Shown here: piece after piece, positions 17,601-25,326 of the stretch
Position numbering within the stretch: the first letter of the stretch is position 1
How the letters are laid out: each line of letters opens with the position of its first letter
Origin: Shewanella sp. GD04112
GTDB taxonomy: Bacteria > Pseudomonadota > Gammaproteobacteria > Enterobacterales > Shewanellaceae
DNA: 64,000 bases
Direction of reading: 5' to 3'
Assembly: GCF_029835735.1 (NCBI RefSeq)
Contig: NZ_JAOEAL010000002.1
Span: 62,001-126,000 of the forward strand
The notes under the pieces: generated by a model
Told to the model about the DNA's origin: nothing
Databases searched by the model: none
What the model saw: the letters and a program-made list of their open reading frames with translations, nothing else
Position numbers and translations under genes: made by a program

Positions 17601-18927
17601 ATGAAGCATCCTTTCCAATAGTGTGTGGCGGGTTCTTGTTTTGAGCATCAAGCAAGGTTAGATAAGCATTGGCACTATGATCTTGCGCATCATTCGTTTC
17701 ATCTTGATTTGCCCCAACAACGGGCTCTGACTTTCCATAAGCCGTGTTTCGCTCAACGGCCTCTTTAATCGATTTTTGTTGCGCCTTTTCGTCCTGATAA
17801 GTACCTGTTGCAGATACGTTGTAACCGTTATTGGAGTCAAGCCCGAGCATATCAGCATTGGTCATATTAGATGTGGTCATATCTGTTTGACCAACATTCC
17901 GGTAATTAAGCTTAATATTGTTAGTTGTACCTCCTGGCAGCTCAATGGCGCCTACCGCGGATTTGCCAAAATCGCGGCCCATCTGCATAAAGTAATCAGG
18001 ATCTGATAAGTTTCCCTTCGCCGTAATACAGGTATTGCTGTAGGGATCTAACTCTTTTCCTGCTGGGCAGCTGGTTACTGTACCTGACGTGCTCACGCAT
18101 GAGCCATTCTTATACGACGTTCCTGCTGGGCAGCTCGGGGCCGTCCCAGGTGAACACTGACCGCCATCTTGGTAATAGCCGGACGAACAGCTTACCGTAG
18201 ACGGGGTTGTTTGCACTTTCACACAGTTGTCATCACCGGCAGGGGTGTAACCCGTTGGACAGGTGGAGACCGTACCTTCGTAAAGAGTGCGCTTACAAGT
18301 AGATTCATTCTGCTTTTGCCAGCTTTGGTCAGGCAGTGACACAGTGACTGTCTCGTCTTTTTTACAGAGTCCGAGGTCTACATAGGTCTGGGGACAGATT
18401 TGCTCAACCTTTTCAGAGGCTCCGCCCTCATTTGGACACGTTTTTCCCAATGGAGTTTGTAGCTTAAAACAGATCCCATTGCTATATGTCGTGTACCCAC
18501 TGGGGCAATTCGCTAATGAGGATGCGCTTTGCCTTGCAGAGCAATAATTGGGATACAGTGGGTCTTGATAATTCCACGATTGCTGGATATCGAGCCAGTT
18601 AGTCCCAGTGGGGCAACTGTTAATCGTTGTCCGGGACTCATTTTTGGCGCATGTTTGTAAGCCATCAACAGTGGTGACGGAATAACCAGCTGTAGGGCAT
18701 GTCACTACTGGCGCTGCATAGGTGTACTTAACACAAGTGCCATTTGAAAAGCTCCACCCTGTTGGGCAGGAATACTGAAGAGATACTGGCAATGGGAGAT
18801 CTGCAAATGCAGGGCTACTTGTGAGAAATAGCGCCAGAAAACTCATAGTTAAAATATTGAATAAGTAAATGCTTCCTATTCCGTAAGAGATTGCCTTTTC
18901 CCACCACGTAACCAGTTTATCTTCCAT
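14653..18927 (-). CDS. traN: TraN-like conjugative mating-pair stabilisation protein
   Basis: 1424 residues from ATG 18927, four bases after the traU stop. A hydrophobic segment (FNILTMSFLALFLTSSPAFA) serves as signal or anchor. Then come about nine cysteine modules of the type CPxG...G.C (~residues 45-300), a long TraN-like middle, and a LamG-like stretch near YNENGQIFNAKQMYGG. The C-terminus has a hydrophobic helix (LVAALSFVMMLYTIYNMLKL) followed by Cys-rich sequence ending CSGFPRPPSCPV, which is typical of TraN. In F-type systems TraN is an outer-membrane adhesin contacting a recipient receptor. This one is more than twice the size of F TraN (~600), as in SXT/IncA/C relatives. It depends on disulfide formation, in keeping with the Dsb-like genes upstream. 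Confidence 0.85.
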   Translation of the reverse strand: MEDKLVTWWEKAISYGIGSIYLFNILTMSFLALFLTSSPAFADLPLPVSLQYSCPTGWSFSNGTCVKYTYAAPVVTCPTAGYSVTTVDGLQTCAKNESRTTINSCPTGTNWLDIQQSWNYQDPLYPNYCSARQSASSLANCPSGYTTYSNGICFKLQTPLGKTCPNEGGASEKVEQICPQTYVDLGLCKKDETVTVSLPDQSWQKQNESTCKRTLYEGTVSTCPTGYTPAGDDNCVKVQTTPSTVSCSSGYYQDGGQCSPGTAPSCPAGTSYKNGSCVSTSGTVTSCPAGKELDPYSNTCITAKGNLSDPDYFMQMGRDFGKSAVGAIELPGGTTNNIKLNYRNVGQTDMTTSNMTNADMLGLDSNNGYNVSATGTYQDEKAQQKSIKEAVERNTAYGKSEPVVGANQDETNDAQDHSANAYLTLLDAQNKNPPHTIGKDASFLKSGSQEQQNILNGNGGQFFGDCTASTVTKTTVDDSLVQSTTQECFKPNRNNLSSCNRERVLTPPNENKIFGSGYGLCGKRCISVTIGQEGDNYLTDYPDGTCKRYTEKKAFRLADDVNIVSATIGKSMYDDWYRLSLNGVSLRESSKLPEDGTSCGELKNTWHKNPEDITTTVKAALAKSRTLSFEQIVAVKDVGEGYATITINTDKDLIANWEEEIIESPEGCEASLSTPDSFCTASDWKCDARLDSELINNGGVLNLSDIEGAPGVQAVSGPNDVVLMVMRRDFEPSLANGTNSNCGNIVGTTDSEGDNKNDDGLWVCKEGIGFQTHSIYSGPGMYGTEFVNVLPKRNKWSVFAVKINNGLTSRFYNENGQIFNAKQMYGGSFDSLKQRRIIIGRGNTSQDWTKRANAPLYLAHWEVLRDITSDQQVLDALEKTKDMFALVNLDPLYEGDDGLTPCMYAHMEDYVCDPLKGNRLPLNGGSVGYSDIRTMGDQCTQYTSDEKCSIESSTCAEGWLDSATNTCFGWDVTYRCESGSVITKTETVENNTCFTDASCVDGNCETKAKETNTDFVQTAAMYAAINELDNGSSCTDPTNPDTCQVFVGSVEQCSWDQLKVNDCCSTKGTDTTSNLFKLSLMTFKAGQNAVSSENAWVNEYLGGEYAKKGWSMVKSGWNDAVDWVSDSTKPATEAAKGAWDYLGKSFSSEATATAGNATTTVSGEAGSVVTDFFTDLATSIDTVKTEIYQWVYDVMPEAMQEAILAGAEALGVEMAGKEAGAQAMEGIVSNLVAALSFVMMLYTIYNMLKLLYTILTACDDDELKMGTELKERKCFFVRKVPCKKTLGICTDKAHNEYCCFKSTLARIIMEQVIVQLGQNPVSWHDNETCRGLTLDELANIDLGKVDFSEWVGLMTESGMFPEPDMEKTGKDAVVNREARDSADDRIKNQLGVDTGVKVREAFQNASPATNLDCSGFPRPPSCPV

Positions 18928-18929
18928 TG

Positions 18930-20081
18930 TTATTGAACCCTCACACAGCAATCGGTGTATCTGAAAATTGAATAAACCGCGTGTTGGTCTTTTCCATTAC
19001 CAGGAGACTTTCTACCTGAACCCCACCAAATCGTAGGCCAACCGAGAGGGTGACAACATTCATCCCATGAACCATCTAGGGTTGATTTATTTTTATCTTC
19101 GCTGTTGTCGTAATTGCCAGTTTCAGGATTTTGTAGATCCTCAATATTAAAAGCCTTCGTGGGTTTCACAGCTGATGCTGCTGCAGGATTAGCTTCAGGA
19201 GACGGATACATCATAGAAATTTTGTACTGCGCCTTAGGGATCATTGGACTGTACTCGGCGTTACACATCGCCTCTTTACCGTAAGTTTTTCGCGCTAACC
19301 CCCTGCGATGTAGCGCAGCAAGTGAACGAGTCGTGATTAACTGAGTATTGCGGATAAAATCATTGTCGGCCCCAATAAAGCCGGTTAATGGATACAAGGG
19401 ACCATCTAAACCAGCGCAGAACCACAGTGCCTCGTTAGCACTGCCGCTACTAGCAGTGATCATCCCATCGGCAACACAAATGGCGCGGCCAACTGGATTC
19501 GCAATCGGAATTGCGTCAGGAGTGAACAGAAATGATAGCGCCGAGTTTTCGTAGGTGACATCGAGGATTGACATGTACGCAATATCGAGGTCAAAGTAAC
19601 CAGGGGATGTGTCGCACTCAGGCAACAAGAAAAGACCTAACATCTTGAAAACCGGATTGATGATGTAGTTGTAATGTAAGAACGATACCGTTTCGGCAGA
19701 TTGAGTTTCTGGGTTGGATGCCCTCCCCCGCATCGTCATGTCATTTTGTAGCAAGGTTCCACCCAGCGTTGGACTGCACCATGGCGTTGCAGAGACTTCA
19801 ACTAAATGATCAGGTGACCAGTAACCCAGAGATACCCCAAGCTCCGGCACACCCAGAGCATCCGAGCATGAGCATAAACGACTCGAATTAGCCCCTTTAG
19901 GCACATTGTCCGAGAATCCGGCGAGGTTAAAAGGTAGCGTACATGACCAGCAAAAAGAGTTAATCAGGTTTGAGAAATAGCCAGCATCGGGGCAAACCGA
20001 GTCCGGCTTACTGTTCGCACTCACATTTACGGACATCATGGAAGCCAGAAAAACAGCTACTTTTGCGAACTTCTTCATCAT
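18930..20081 (-). CDS. traU: TraU, conjugative transfer protein
   Basis: 383 residues. N-terminal signal peptide (KKFAKVAVFLASMMSVNVSA), then a cysteine-rich periplasmic protein with the TraU-like beginning VCPDAGYFSNLINSFCWSC and the ending ECCHPLGWPTIWWGSGR. TraU is required for pilus assembly and DNA transfer in F-type secretion systems. Its start overlaps the stop of the upstream TraW gene (ATGA) and its stop lies 2 nt from the traN start, so the three genes are translated from one message. Confidence 0.9.
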   Translation of the reverse strand: MMKKFAKVAVFLASMMSVNVSANSKPDSVCPDAGYFSNLINSFCWSCTLPFNLAGFSDNVPKGANSSRLCSCSDALGVPELGVSLGYWSPDHLVEVSATPWCSPTLGGTLLQNDMTMRGRASNPETQSAETVSFLHYNYIINPVFKMLGLFLLPECDTSPGYFDLDIAYMSILDVTYENSALSFLFTPDAIPIANPVGRAICVADGMITASSGSANEALWFCAGLDGPLYPLTGFIGADNDFIRNTQLITTRSLAALHRRGLARKTYGKEAMCNAEYSPMIPKAQYKISMMYPSPEANPAAASAVKPTKAFNIEDLQNPETGNYDNSEDKNKSTLDGSWDECCHPLGWPTIWWGSGRKSPGNGKDQHAVYSIFRYTDCCVRVQ

Positions 20082-21379
20082 TTGGCACCGCCATTTGGAG
20101 CTACTAATAGTGTCGGTAATCCCGCATTACTCAGAGTTCGTTGACCAATCTCAGTGACGCGGATTTCTCCCTTAAACAAATCAACCAATGCGGGTAAATG
20201 CTCAAGCTGAAAACGAGACACCATCGTCGGTTGCATCAAGTACAAGCGACGGCCTAGTTTTGTCTGCAACCGGTTAAATTCGGTTAAATCGCTACCGGCC
20301 GGCAGCGCAGATAGCAGCACGTAAACTTGCTTGTGCTCAGTCACGGAAAGTACATCATTCATCCACGCCAGCTGACGTTCACTGGTTGGGTCAATCATGA
20401 ATAAGCGGGTTTCCATTTGGAGTAATGCTGTAGGATCTACAACATCACCGGCCTTGGCAAAATACTGGCCATCCGGCGTTGTTTGGTCTTGGGTAAAGCG
20501 AACACGCGGGTCAATTTTGTAACGCACATCCTCGTCTTTAAGGCTCTCTGTCAACTGAACCTCTTTACGGTTAACGAATCGGCTAACGGCCTCGTGCTTT
20601 TTCTCTTCCCAATCTACTTTTTTGAGCTTCTGTTGGATAAGTTCGAGCATGTCCATCTCAGTAATGTCGTAAGTGTCTGACAACTTCCCGAGCGAGCCGC
20701 TTTGCAACAAGCCTTCGGACTGCTTAACGAAATCTTCTAATGACTGTAGCCCTGTCGCGGTAACCACTTTGCCACCGTTGCGATACACCATTGTTGGCGC
20801 TACTTCGACTGCATAGGTATTAAACAAACGAGGGTCTATGATAACTCTTGGAGTAACATCTAAATCTGCTTCATCTATCACTCTATGAATGGCGTTGGAG
20901 GCATCACGCAGACTTTCAGATTCATCTTTCAGGCCTCTAAATACGACTGTTGTTTTAACTTGGCTTTGAGATGCTGCTCTCAGCGCTGATTTCAGCGTGT
21001 ATGCTGGCATACCGAATGAAGCGAAAATGAATACCTCTCCGTTTGCGGCTATCTCTTGCTGCACAACAGGCGTGACAGGTTCTGGCTTTGGCAGCACTTG
21101 ATGCCTGATCGCATCGGCCTGCTGGGTGAGCATTTGTGCTTGTGAAATGTAAGATTGCTGCCCCCAAGCAGCGGGGAGGCCACCTTGGGGCTGCTGGGTA
21201 TTGTTCTGCCTCATAGCCTCGATTTGGCTACGGACTTCATCCATCTGTCGTTTTGCATCCAGAATAAACTGCTGGTTATCGTCTGTAGCCATTGCATCGA
21301 AATAAATGGCAGACATCGTTACCGCCACAAACAAGCTAACAAGAAACTGTCTATTAGATAATGAGGTAAGCACGACCAA
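20078..21379 (-). CDS. traW: TrbC-TraW fusion-type conjugation protein
   Basis: 433 residues with a signal sequence (FLVSLFVAVTMSAIYFDAMA) and a coiled-coil-like region (~35-95). A TrbC-like domain follows (~105-235; IFASFGMPAYTLKSAL, TPRVIIDPRLFNTYAV, PTMVYRNGG), then a TraW-like domain (~240-433; DPRVRFTQDQTTPDGQYFA, LPTLLVAPNGG). In F these are two proteins; the fused form is known from SXT/IncA/C TraW. Acts in the periplasm in pilus assembly. Overlaps traF upstream by 26 nt and traU downstream by 4 nt. Confidence 0.85.
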   Translation of the reverse strand: MVVLTSLSNRQFLVSLFVAVTMSAIYFDAMATDDNQQFILDAKRQMDEVRSQIEAMRQNNTQQPQGGLPAAWGQQSYISQAQMLTQQADAIRHQVLPKPEPVTPVVQQEIAANGEVFIFASFGMPAYTLKSALRAASQSQVKTTVVFRGLKDESESLRDASNAIHRVIDEADLDVTPRVIIDPRLFNTYAVEVAPTMVYRNGGKVVTATGLQSLEDFVKQSEGLLQSGSLGKLSDTYDITEMDMLELIQQKLKKVDWEEKKHEAVSRFVNRKEVQLTESLKDEDVRYKIDPRVRFTQDQTTPDGQYFAKAGDVVDPTALLQMETRLFMIDPTSERQLAWMNDVLSVTEHKQVYVLLSALPAGSDLTEFNRLQTKLGRRLYLMQPTMVSRFQLEHLPALVDLFKGEIRVTEIGQRTLSNAGLPTLLVAPNGGAK

Positions 21380-21860
21380 TCACCTGCTGAGTTTTGATTG
21401 AACCAAAGAAACGACTGTCATAACTGCCAGGTTCTGTGCCTAACACAAAGATCCCGCCATTCTCTACAGTCCGAGTACCAATGAGCTTTTGTACATCGAT
21501 ATTCAGCGCATTCGCCGCATTGTCGATAGGTGCTGGGAACCTGTGTTTTTTGTTGGTCACACTAAACCTCCCTATTTCTACGAGGTCTCCTTCGACACCT
21601 GCCACTAACTTTATGATGTTGATCCCTGACGGAAGAATGTCGGTTTGAGGAGACATGAACATCACCAGCTCGCCGCTATTAACGTGTTTTTGTCGTGTGT
21701 CTACCACGAATACTGAACCTGGAATGCATTTATCGCTGTTGAGTACCAATATCAGTTTATAGCTATGACTAAACCACGTAGTAGCAGCTGTAATGACGGC
21801 AGCAATACAAAATGGAAGTAAATACGTGTGACGCCAGTGAGCCTTGTCGAATTTGATCAT
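21354..21860 (-). CDS. traF: TraF/TrhF-like S26 signal peptidase family protein
   Basis: 168 residues with one N-terminal membrane span (LLPFCIAAVITAATTWF). The S26 layout is seen: CIPGSVFVVDT (~residue 41) where relatives have Ser-x-Pro, the lysine region IIKLVAGVEGDLVEI (~83), and GTEPGSYDSRFFG (~143) near the C-terminal box. In RP4 TraF this protein processes pilin. The residue aligned with the catalytic Ser appears to be Cys41. First gene of the traF-W-U-N unit. Confidence 0.75.
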   Translation of the reverse strand: MIKFDKAHWRHTYLLPFCIAAVITAATTWFSHSYKLILVLNSDKCIPGSVFVVDTRQKHVNSGELVMFMSPQTDILPSGINIIKLVAGVEGDLVEIGRFSVTNKKHRFPAPIDNAANALNIDVQKLIGTRTVENGGIFVLGTEPGSYDSRFFGSIKTQQVIGRAYLII

Positions 21861-21874
21861 CTACACATTTCTAT

Positions 21875-21900
21875 TAGTATACAGTTCATGTATATTACTA
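21875..21900. promoter_or_regulatory. Imperfect palindrome between divergent genes
   Basis: TAGTATAC ... GTATATTACTA between traF (start 21860) and the rightward gene at 21935. A plausible operator or overlapping promoter region; no regulator is assigned. Confidence 0.3.
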
Positions 21901-21934
21901 GACGGAATGCAGTTCAGCAACAACGAGAGCGGCG

Positions 21935-22360
21935 ATGAAATCTACTGTGAATGACTTAGAGCTAATTTTGAATCAACTAGGAATTGACCCGACAACACTG
22001 ATCCCAGTGAATATTACAGGTCTTACAATTGAAGAGTTGGACCGCATTTCCGCACACGTAGAATGTGGGAAGAGTTTTGTGAATTGCTGTAGAACTCAGA
22101 GCATATTGAATGCTGAACTTATAGTGCAAGGGATCGTGATTGTCGCGATAGGTGATAATTTAATCGCGCTAGATCATCGATGGTTAAAGCGTGGCGACTA
22201 CTATTTAGACCCCACATTTAGTTTATTCAACAGCACCAGCAGCCCTAATGATACCTATGTTCTTAGCTACTTTATGCAAATTGAAGTTGCAACCGCAAAT
22301 GCTGCTAATGATTCAATATCCGATATTTCGATCGATTCATTAAGCAAACTAGCTCAATAG
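21935..22360 (+). CDS. Hypothetical protein (141 aa)
   Basis: Not recognised. Soluble; FVNCCRTQSILNAELIVQGI in the middle, and an acidic Ser-rich tail (NDSISDISIDSLSKL). Divergent from the tra unit and closed by its own terminator. Could be a regulator of the divergent promoter, but no helix-turn-helix is clear. Confidence 0.6.
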   Translation: MKSTVNDLELILNQLGIDPTTLIPVNITGLTIEELDRISAHVECGKSFVNCCRTQSILNAELIVQGIVIVAIGDNLIALDHRWLKRGDYYLDPTFSLFNSTSSPNDTYVLSYFMQIEVATANAANDSISDISIDSLSKLAQ

Positions 22361-22390
22361 TGAACAACCATCTTCCGTTTAGACCCATTT

Positions 22391-22421
22391 AACCGAGGCC
22401 TCAACCACCTCGGTTTTTTTT
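22391..22421 (+). terminator. Intrinsic terminator
   Basis: AACCGAGG / CCTCGGTT followed by TTTTTTTT, 30 bases after the stop at 22360. Confidence 0.85.
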
Positions 22422-22488
22422 GGTTTGGGTTAGATTTTACTTGTCTTGACATCCTCCTCGCCGTAAACGACGAGGATTCCTACTGCGG

Positions 22489-23715
22489 TTAGGCGCGAAC
22501 GCCGGACTCGCTTCGGTGGGTTCCTGCTGCTGGCGGCATTGTTGCACCACTCACTTCACAGGCTAATCGGGCGTGTCCCGCCCTTAATACATTGATCGCG
22601 CCGACGACATCGGCGTTTTCTTCAAAGCCACATTCCACACAGGCAAACCGAGCTTGCGTGGCGCGGTTATCCTTCGATATGTGACCACAGCACGGACACG
22701 TCCGGCTGGTGTTTTTCGGTGGAACGGCGATCAGGTGGCCGCCATTCCATGCCAGCTTGTAATCGAGCTGGCGACGGAACTCAAACCAGCCTTGATCAAG
22801 AATGGCTTTATTCAGGCCTGACTTCGCCCTAACATTCCTACCCTGTTGCTCGGCGGTTCCTGCCGCTGATTTTGACATGTTTTTGACCTGCAAATCTTCA
22901 ATACAGACTATCGCGTGGTTTTTGCTAATGTCGTTTGATATTTTATGCAGGTAGTCACGGCGGCTGTTGCCGATATTGGAATGAATGCGCTGAACTTTGG
23001 CTTTGGCCTTTTTCCAGTTATTGCTGAATTTTACCTTGCGGCTCATGGCCTGCTGCGCCTTGCGCAAAGCGGTTTCGTGCCGTTTGAAACTGTTGAGCGG
23101 GGCGTAGAAACGGCCATCGGACAGGGTGGCAAAGCGGGCAATGCCCATGTCAATGCCGATGGCATCGCCCTGATGCACGGCAATTTCAACTTCCAGCTCG
23201 GTCTGGATCGATACATACCACTTACCACAAACCTGACTGACCGTGACGTTTTTAATCTCACCTTCCACCGTCCGACTGTTGCGGTAACGCAGCCAGCCGA
23301 GCTTGGGCAGGAAGAGTCGATTATTGCCTTGCTCCAGTTTCACCCCTTGTGGATAGCGAAAGCTATCTGACTGACCCTTCTTTTTGAAGCGCGGGAAGTC
23401 TGCTCGTTTGGCAAAGAAATTTTTGTACGCCCGATCTAAATCTTTCAGCGACTGTTGCAGCGTTTGAGAAGGTGAATCAGACAGCCATTTTGTTTCTGGC
23501 TCTGCTTTCCATTGTGGTAACAGATTATTCAGTTCAAAGGCCGATAGTTTCTTTTCACCCTGCTCATGTCGTTCTTTTTGCAACGCCAGCGCCTTGTTAT
23601 AGACAAACCGACAAGCACCGGAGAAGCGGCGCATCTGGCGCTGCTGCTCTCCAGTGACAATCAGTTCGAATTTGTAGGCTTGCAGTCGTTGCATGGCTTG
23701 CTCATACTGTGTCAA
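22489..23715 (-). CDS. tnpB: TnpB, RNA-guided nuclease of IS200/IS605 (copy 1)
   Basis: 408 residues. N-terminal region QRLQAYKFELIVTGEQQ is typical. RuvC residues appear intact: Asp in AIGIDMGIARF (~190), Glu in CIEDLQVKNM (~275) and Asp in ENADVVGAINV (~375). A four-Cys zinc finger lies between (CPCCGHISKD ... CVECG). TnpB cleaves DNA guided by an RNA from the element's right end, favouring element retention. Its 3' end lies 43 bp from the element boundary, where the guide RNA scaffold is expected. The protein is the same in copy 2. Confidence 0.9.
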   Translation of the reverse strand: MTQYEQAMQRLQAYKFELIVTGEQQRQMRRFSGACRFVYNKALALQKERHEQGEKKLSAFELNNLLPQWKAEPETKWLSDSPSQTLQQSLKDLDRAYKNFFAKRADFPRFKKKGQSDSFRYPQGVKLEQGNNRLFLPKLGWLRYRNSRTVEGEIKNVTVSQVCGKWYVSIQTELEVEIAVHQGDAIGIDMGIARFATLSDGRFYAPLNSFKRHETALRKAQQAMSRKVKFSNNWKKAKAKVQRIHSNIGNSRRDYLHKISNDISKNHAIVCIEDLQVKNMSKSAAGTAEQQGRNVRAKSGLNKAILDQGWFEFRRQLDYKLAWNGGHLIAVPPKNTSRTCPCCGHISKDNRATQARFACVECGFEENADVVGAINVLRAGHARLACEVSGATMPPAAGTHRSESGVRA

Positions 23716-23739
23716 TACAACTCAATTATAGATTGGTCT

Positions 23740-24156
23740 ATGGAAATTGAAAGCGATTTAAGGCATGGCAGGCATTGTGTTTTTAAAATGCACGTTCATT
23801 TGGTCTTTGTAACAAAATACCGACGAAATGTCTTTACCAAAGAAGTGCTGGATGATCTAAAAATCTTTTTTGAAAAGGTCTGTCTTGATTTTGAATCAGA
23901 GCTGGTTGAGTTCGACGGTGAAGACGACCATGTGCATTTGTTGGTGAATTACCCGCCGAAGGTGGCCGTGTCGAATCTGGTTAACAGTCTCAAAGGTGTA
24001 TCCAGCCGGATGATCCGAAAAAAGAATTACCCTTCGATCAAAAAGAAACTCTGGGGAGGTGCGCTCTGGTCGCCCAGTTATTTTGCGGGGAGCTGTGGTG
24101 GTGCGCCAATTGAGATCATCCGGCAGTATATTGAGCAGCAACAAACTCCGGCGTAG
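23740..24156 (+). CDS. tnpA: TnpA, Y1 HUH transposase (copy 1)
   Basis: 138 residues from ATG 23740 (MEIESDLRHGRHCVFKMHVH); longer upstream frames overlap the tnpB start and lack family sequence. HUH motif in DDHVHLLVNYP (~residue 65); catalytic Tyr probably in IEIIRQYIEQQ (~128). Cuts and joins single-stranded element ends. Divergent from tnpB with about 24 bp between starts. Confidence 0.9.
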   Translation: MEIESDLRHGRHCVFKMHVHLVFVTKYRRNVFTKEVLDDLKIFFEKVCLDFESELVEFDGEDDHVHLLVNYPPKVAVSNLVNSLKGVSSRMIRKKNYPSIKKKLWGGALWSPSYFAGSCGGAPIEIIRQYIEQQQTPA

Positions 24157-24280
24157 CCCTCAGAACGGCTTCGCCGTTGCGCTATTCATCCTCGCCCTGA
24201 ACGGCGAGGTTTTCCGCACTATCCGATAAATAAAATGAGAACCCGCTTAACCGAGTTGTCTATGCTAGCTAATCAACAAC

Positions 24281-24733
24281 TTAAATTAGTCTTGGATCGA
24301 TTTGATATTTTAAATCAACGGCATTCTTAACCGACTCAATTACAACTGGATTGGAAGGGTTGACCAACACATTGTGCTCCAAGGGCACAATAAACGAGGG
24401 CACCATCAGTCCAGCCGCCGATTCAGACTCTATAAACGAATCTCCAAGCCCTCTGGACATTATGTCGTTGTATCGCCACCCCTCGGCCAATTCGCTTTGT
24501 GGCAACATCATCAATTCACTTTCGGGCAATTCCAGTTCAAGCGTGACGAAGTTATCGAATCTTCGGGGTGAATTGAGATGCACTAAGACTTCTAGGATTG
24601 CTAGAGATAGTGTAGGAGAGGTATACACCATCGGTACTCCCAATGAGTTCCAGCGCCCCCCATACATTGCAGCCCCTTGTCCATTCCATGCAGAATCCAC
24701 GTACTGCTTTGATACAATGCGATAGAGCTTCAC
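24281..24733 (-). CDS. RES-domain toxin
   Basis: 150 residues. RES-family features: an early Arg (MKLYRIV), GGRWNSLGVPMVYTS (~25-39), SLAILEVLVHL (~42-53) with the conserved Glu, and a late PSFIVPLEHNVLVNP. Family toxins degrade NAD+ or ADP-ribosylate targets. Its start overlaps the stop of the antitoxin gene by 4 nt, the usual order for Xre-RES pairs. Ends 51 bp from the IS copy 1 boundary. Confidence 0.85.
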   Translation of the reverse strand: MKLYRIVSKQYVDSAWNGQGAAMYGGRWNSLGVPMVYTSPTLSLAILEVLVHLNSPRRFDNFVTLELELPESELMMLPQSELAEGWRYNDIMSRGLGDSFIESESAAGLMVPSFIVPLEHNVLVNPSNPVVIESVKNAVDLKYQIDPRLI

Positions 24734-25191
24734 ATGTAAACTCCGTGCATTAATCTATTAATTAGACGAATGACATCTACTGTGCCCGACTCAGAGCCCA
24801 TTAACTCAATTGGTCTTTTACCGTTCAATCCAATTGCGGGTTCATTGAGCCATTGAATAGCATCAGCCTTGTTTCCACCAAGCATCAAAGTTGCTGCTTC
24901 ATACATTCGTATCATCCGTGCAAACGCTTCGCTTTCACTAGGCTTCAGTCGATGTTCTTTATCCTTTACCCGACGGGCGAAGGTTGCCCGGCTTAAACCG
25001 GCATACTGGACAAGGTTCGTAACGGGCATGGAAACGGCTTCGGCAAAGCGATTCACAACATCAATACTAAACCCATGATTTATTGCGTCACTTAGCACAG
25101 GGCCTTCGCCAGCAGGCAACCCCACTTTAGCCCAGATAGATTGATGTACTTTAGGTTTTAATCTGAACTCACGTAATTGTTGAACTGCCAT
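24730..25191 (-). CDS. Xre/MbcA/ParS-type antitoxin of the RES toxin
   Basis: 153 residues. N-terminal helix-turn-helix-like region (NLVQYAGLSRATFARRVKDK, ~residues 60-80), then the C-terminal DUF2384 toxin-binding domain (AATLMLGGNKADAIQWLNEP, IGLNGKRPIELM). Neutralises the RES protein and probably represses the operon. Followed with overlap by the toxin gene. Confidence 0.85.
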   Translation of the reverse strand: MAVQQLREFRLKPKVHQSIWAKVGLPAGEGPVLSDAINHGFSIDVVNRFAEAVSMPVTNLVQYAGLSRATFARRVKDKEHRLKPSESEAFARMIRMYEAATLMLGGNKADAIQWLNEPAIGLNGKRPIELMGSESGTVDVIRLINRLMHGVYM

Positions 25192-25283
25192 ATCAATGAC
25201 TCCTGCATTCCAAATTTATGTATAATTATCGCACTACAAGTCTCATTTGACAAATTTTAATGTCTCACATGATAATCTAGTTA

Positions 25284-25315
25284 TAAAAAATCCCGCAACA
25301 ATAGCGGGATTCTTT
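25284..25315. terminator. Bidirectional terminator
   Basis: AATCCCGC / GCGGGATT flanked by AAAAAA and TTCTTTATTT, between the antitoxin gene and the end of the giant Ig-like gene. Confidence 0.7.
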
Positions 25316-25326
25316 ATTTGAACGGT

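Larger units (their letters stand above)
22446..24230. mobile_element. IS200/IS605-family element, copy 1 (~1.78 kb)
   Basis: Identical by eye to 55364-57148. The shared segment starts with TTGAC and ends at ATAAA. Each end has a subterminal hairpin (CCTCG-CCGTAAACGA-CGAGG on the left; CCTCGCC / GGCGAGG on the right). It carries divergent tnpA and tnpB. There are no terminal inverted repeats and no target duplication, as expected for Y1 (HUH) single-strand transposition. Read on the minus strand, the right end finishes in TCAA and the retained target 5' of the left end would be TTTAT (inference from the two copies). Confidence 0.85.

Noticed and set aside
22945..23370. Rightward 141-codon frame inside tnpB (also at 55863)
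   Set aside because: Antisense shadow of tnpB; the protein-like frame is the TnpB one.
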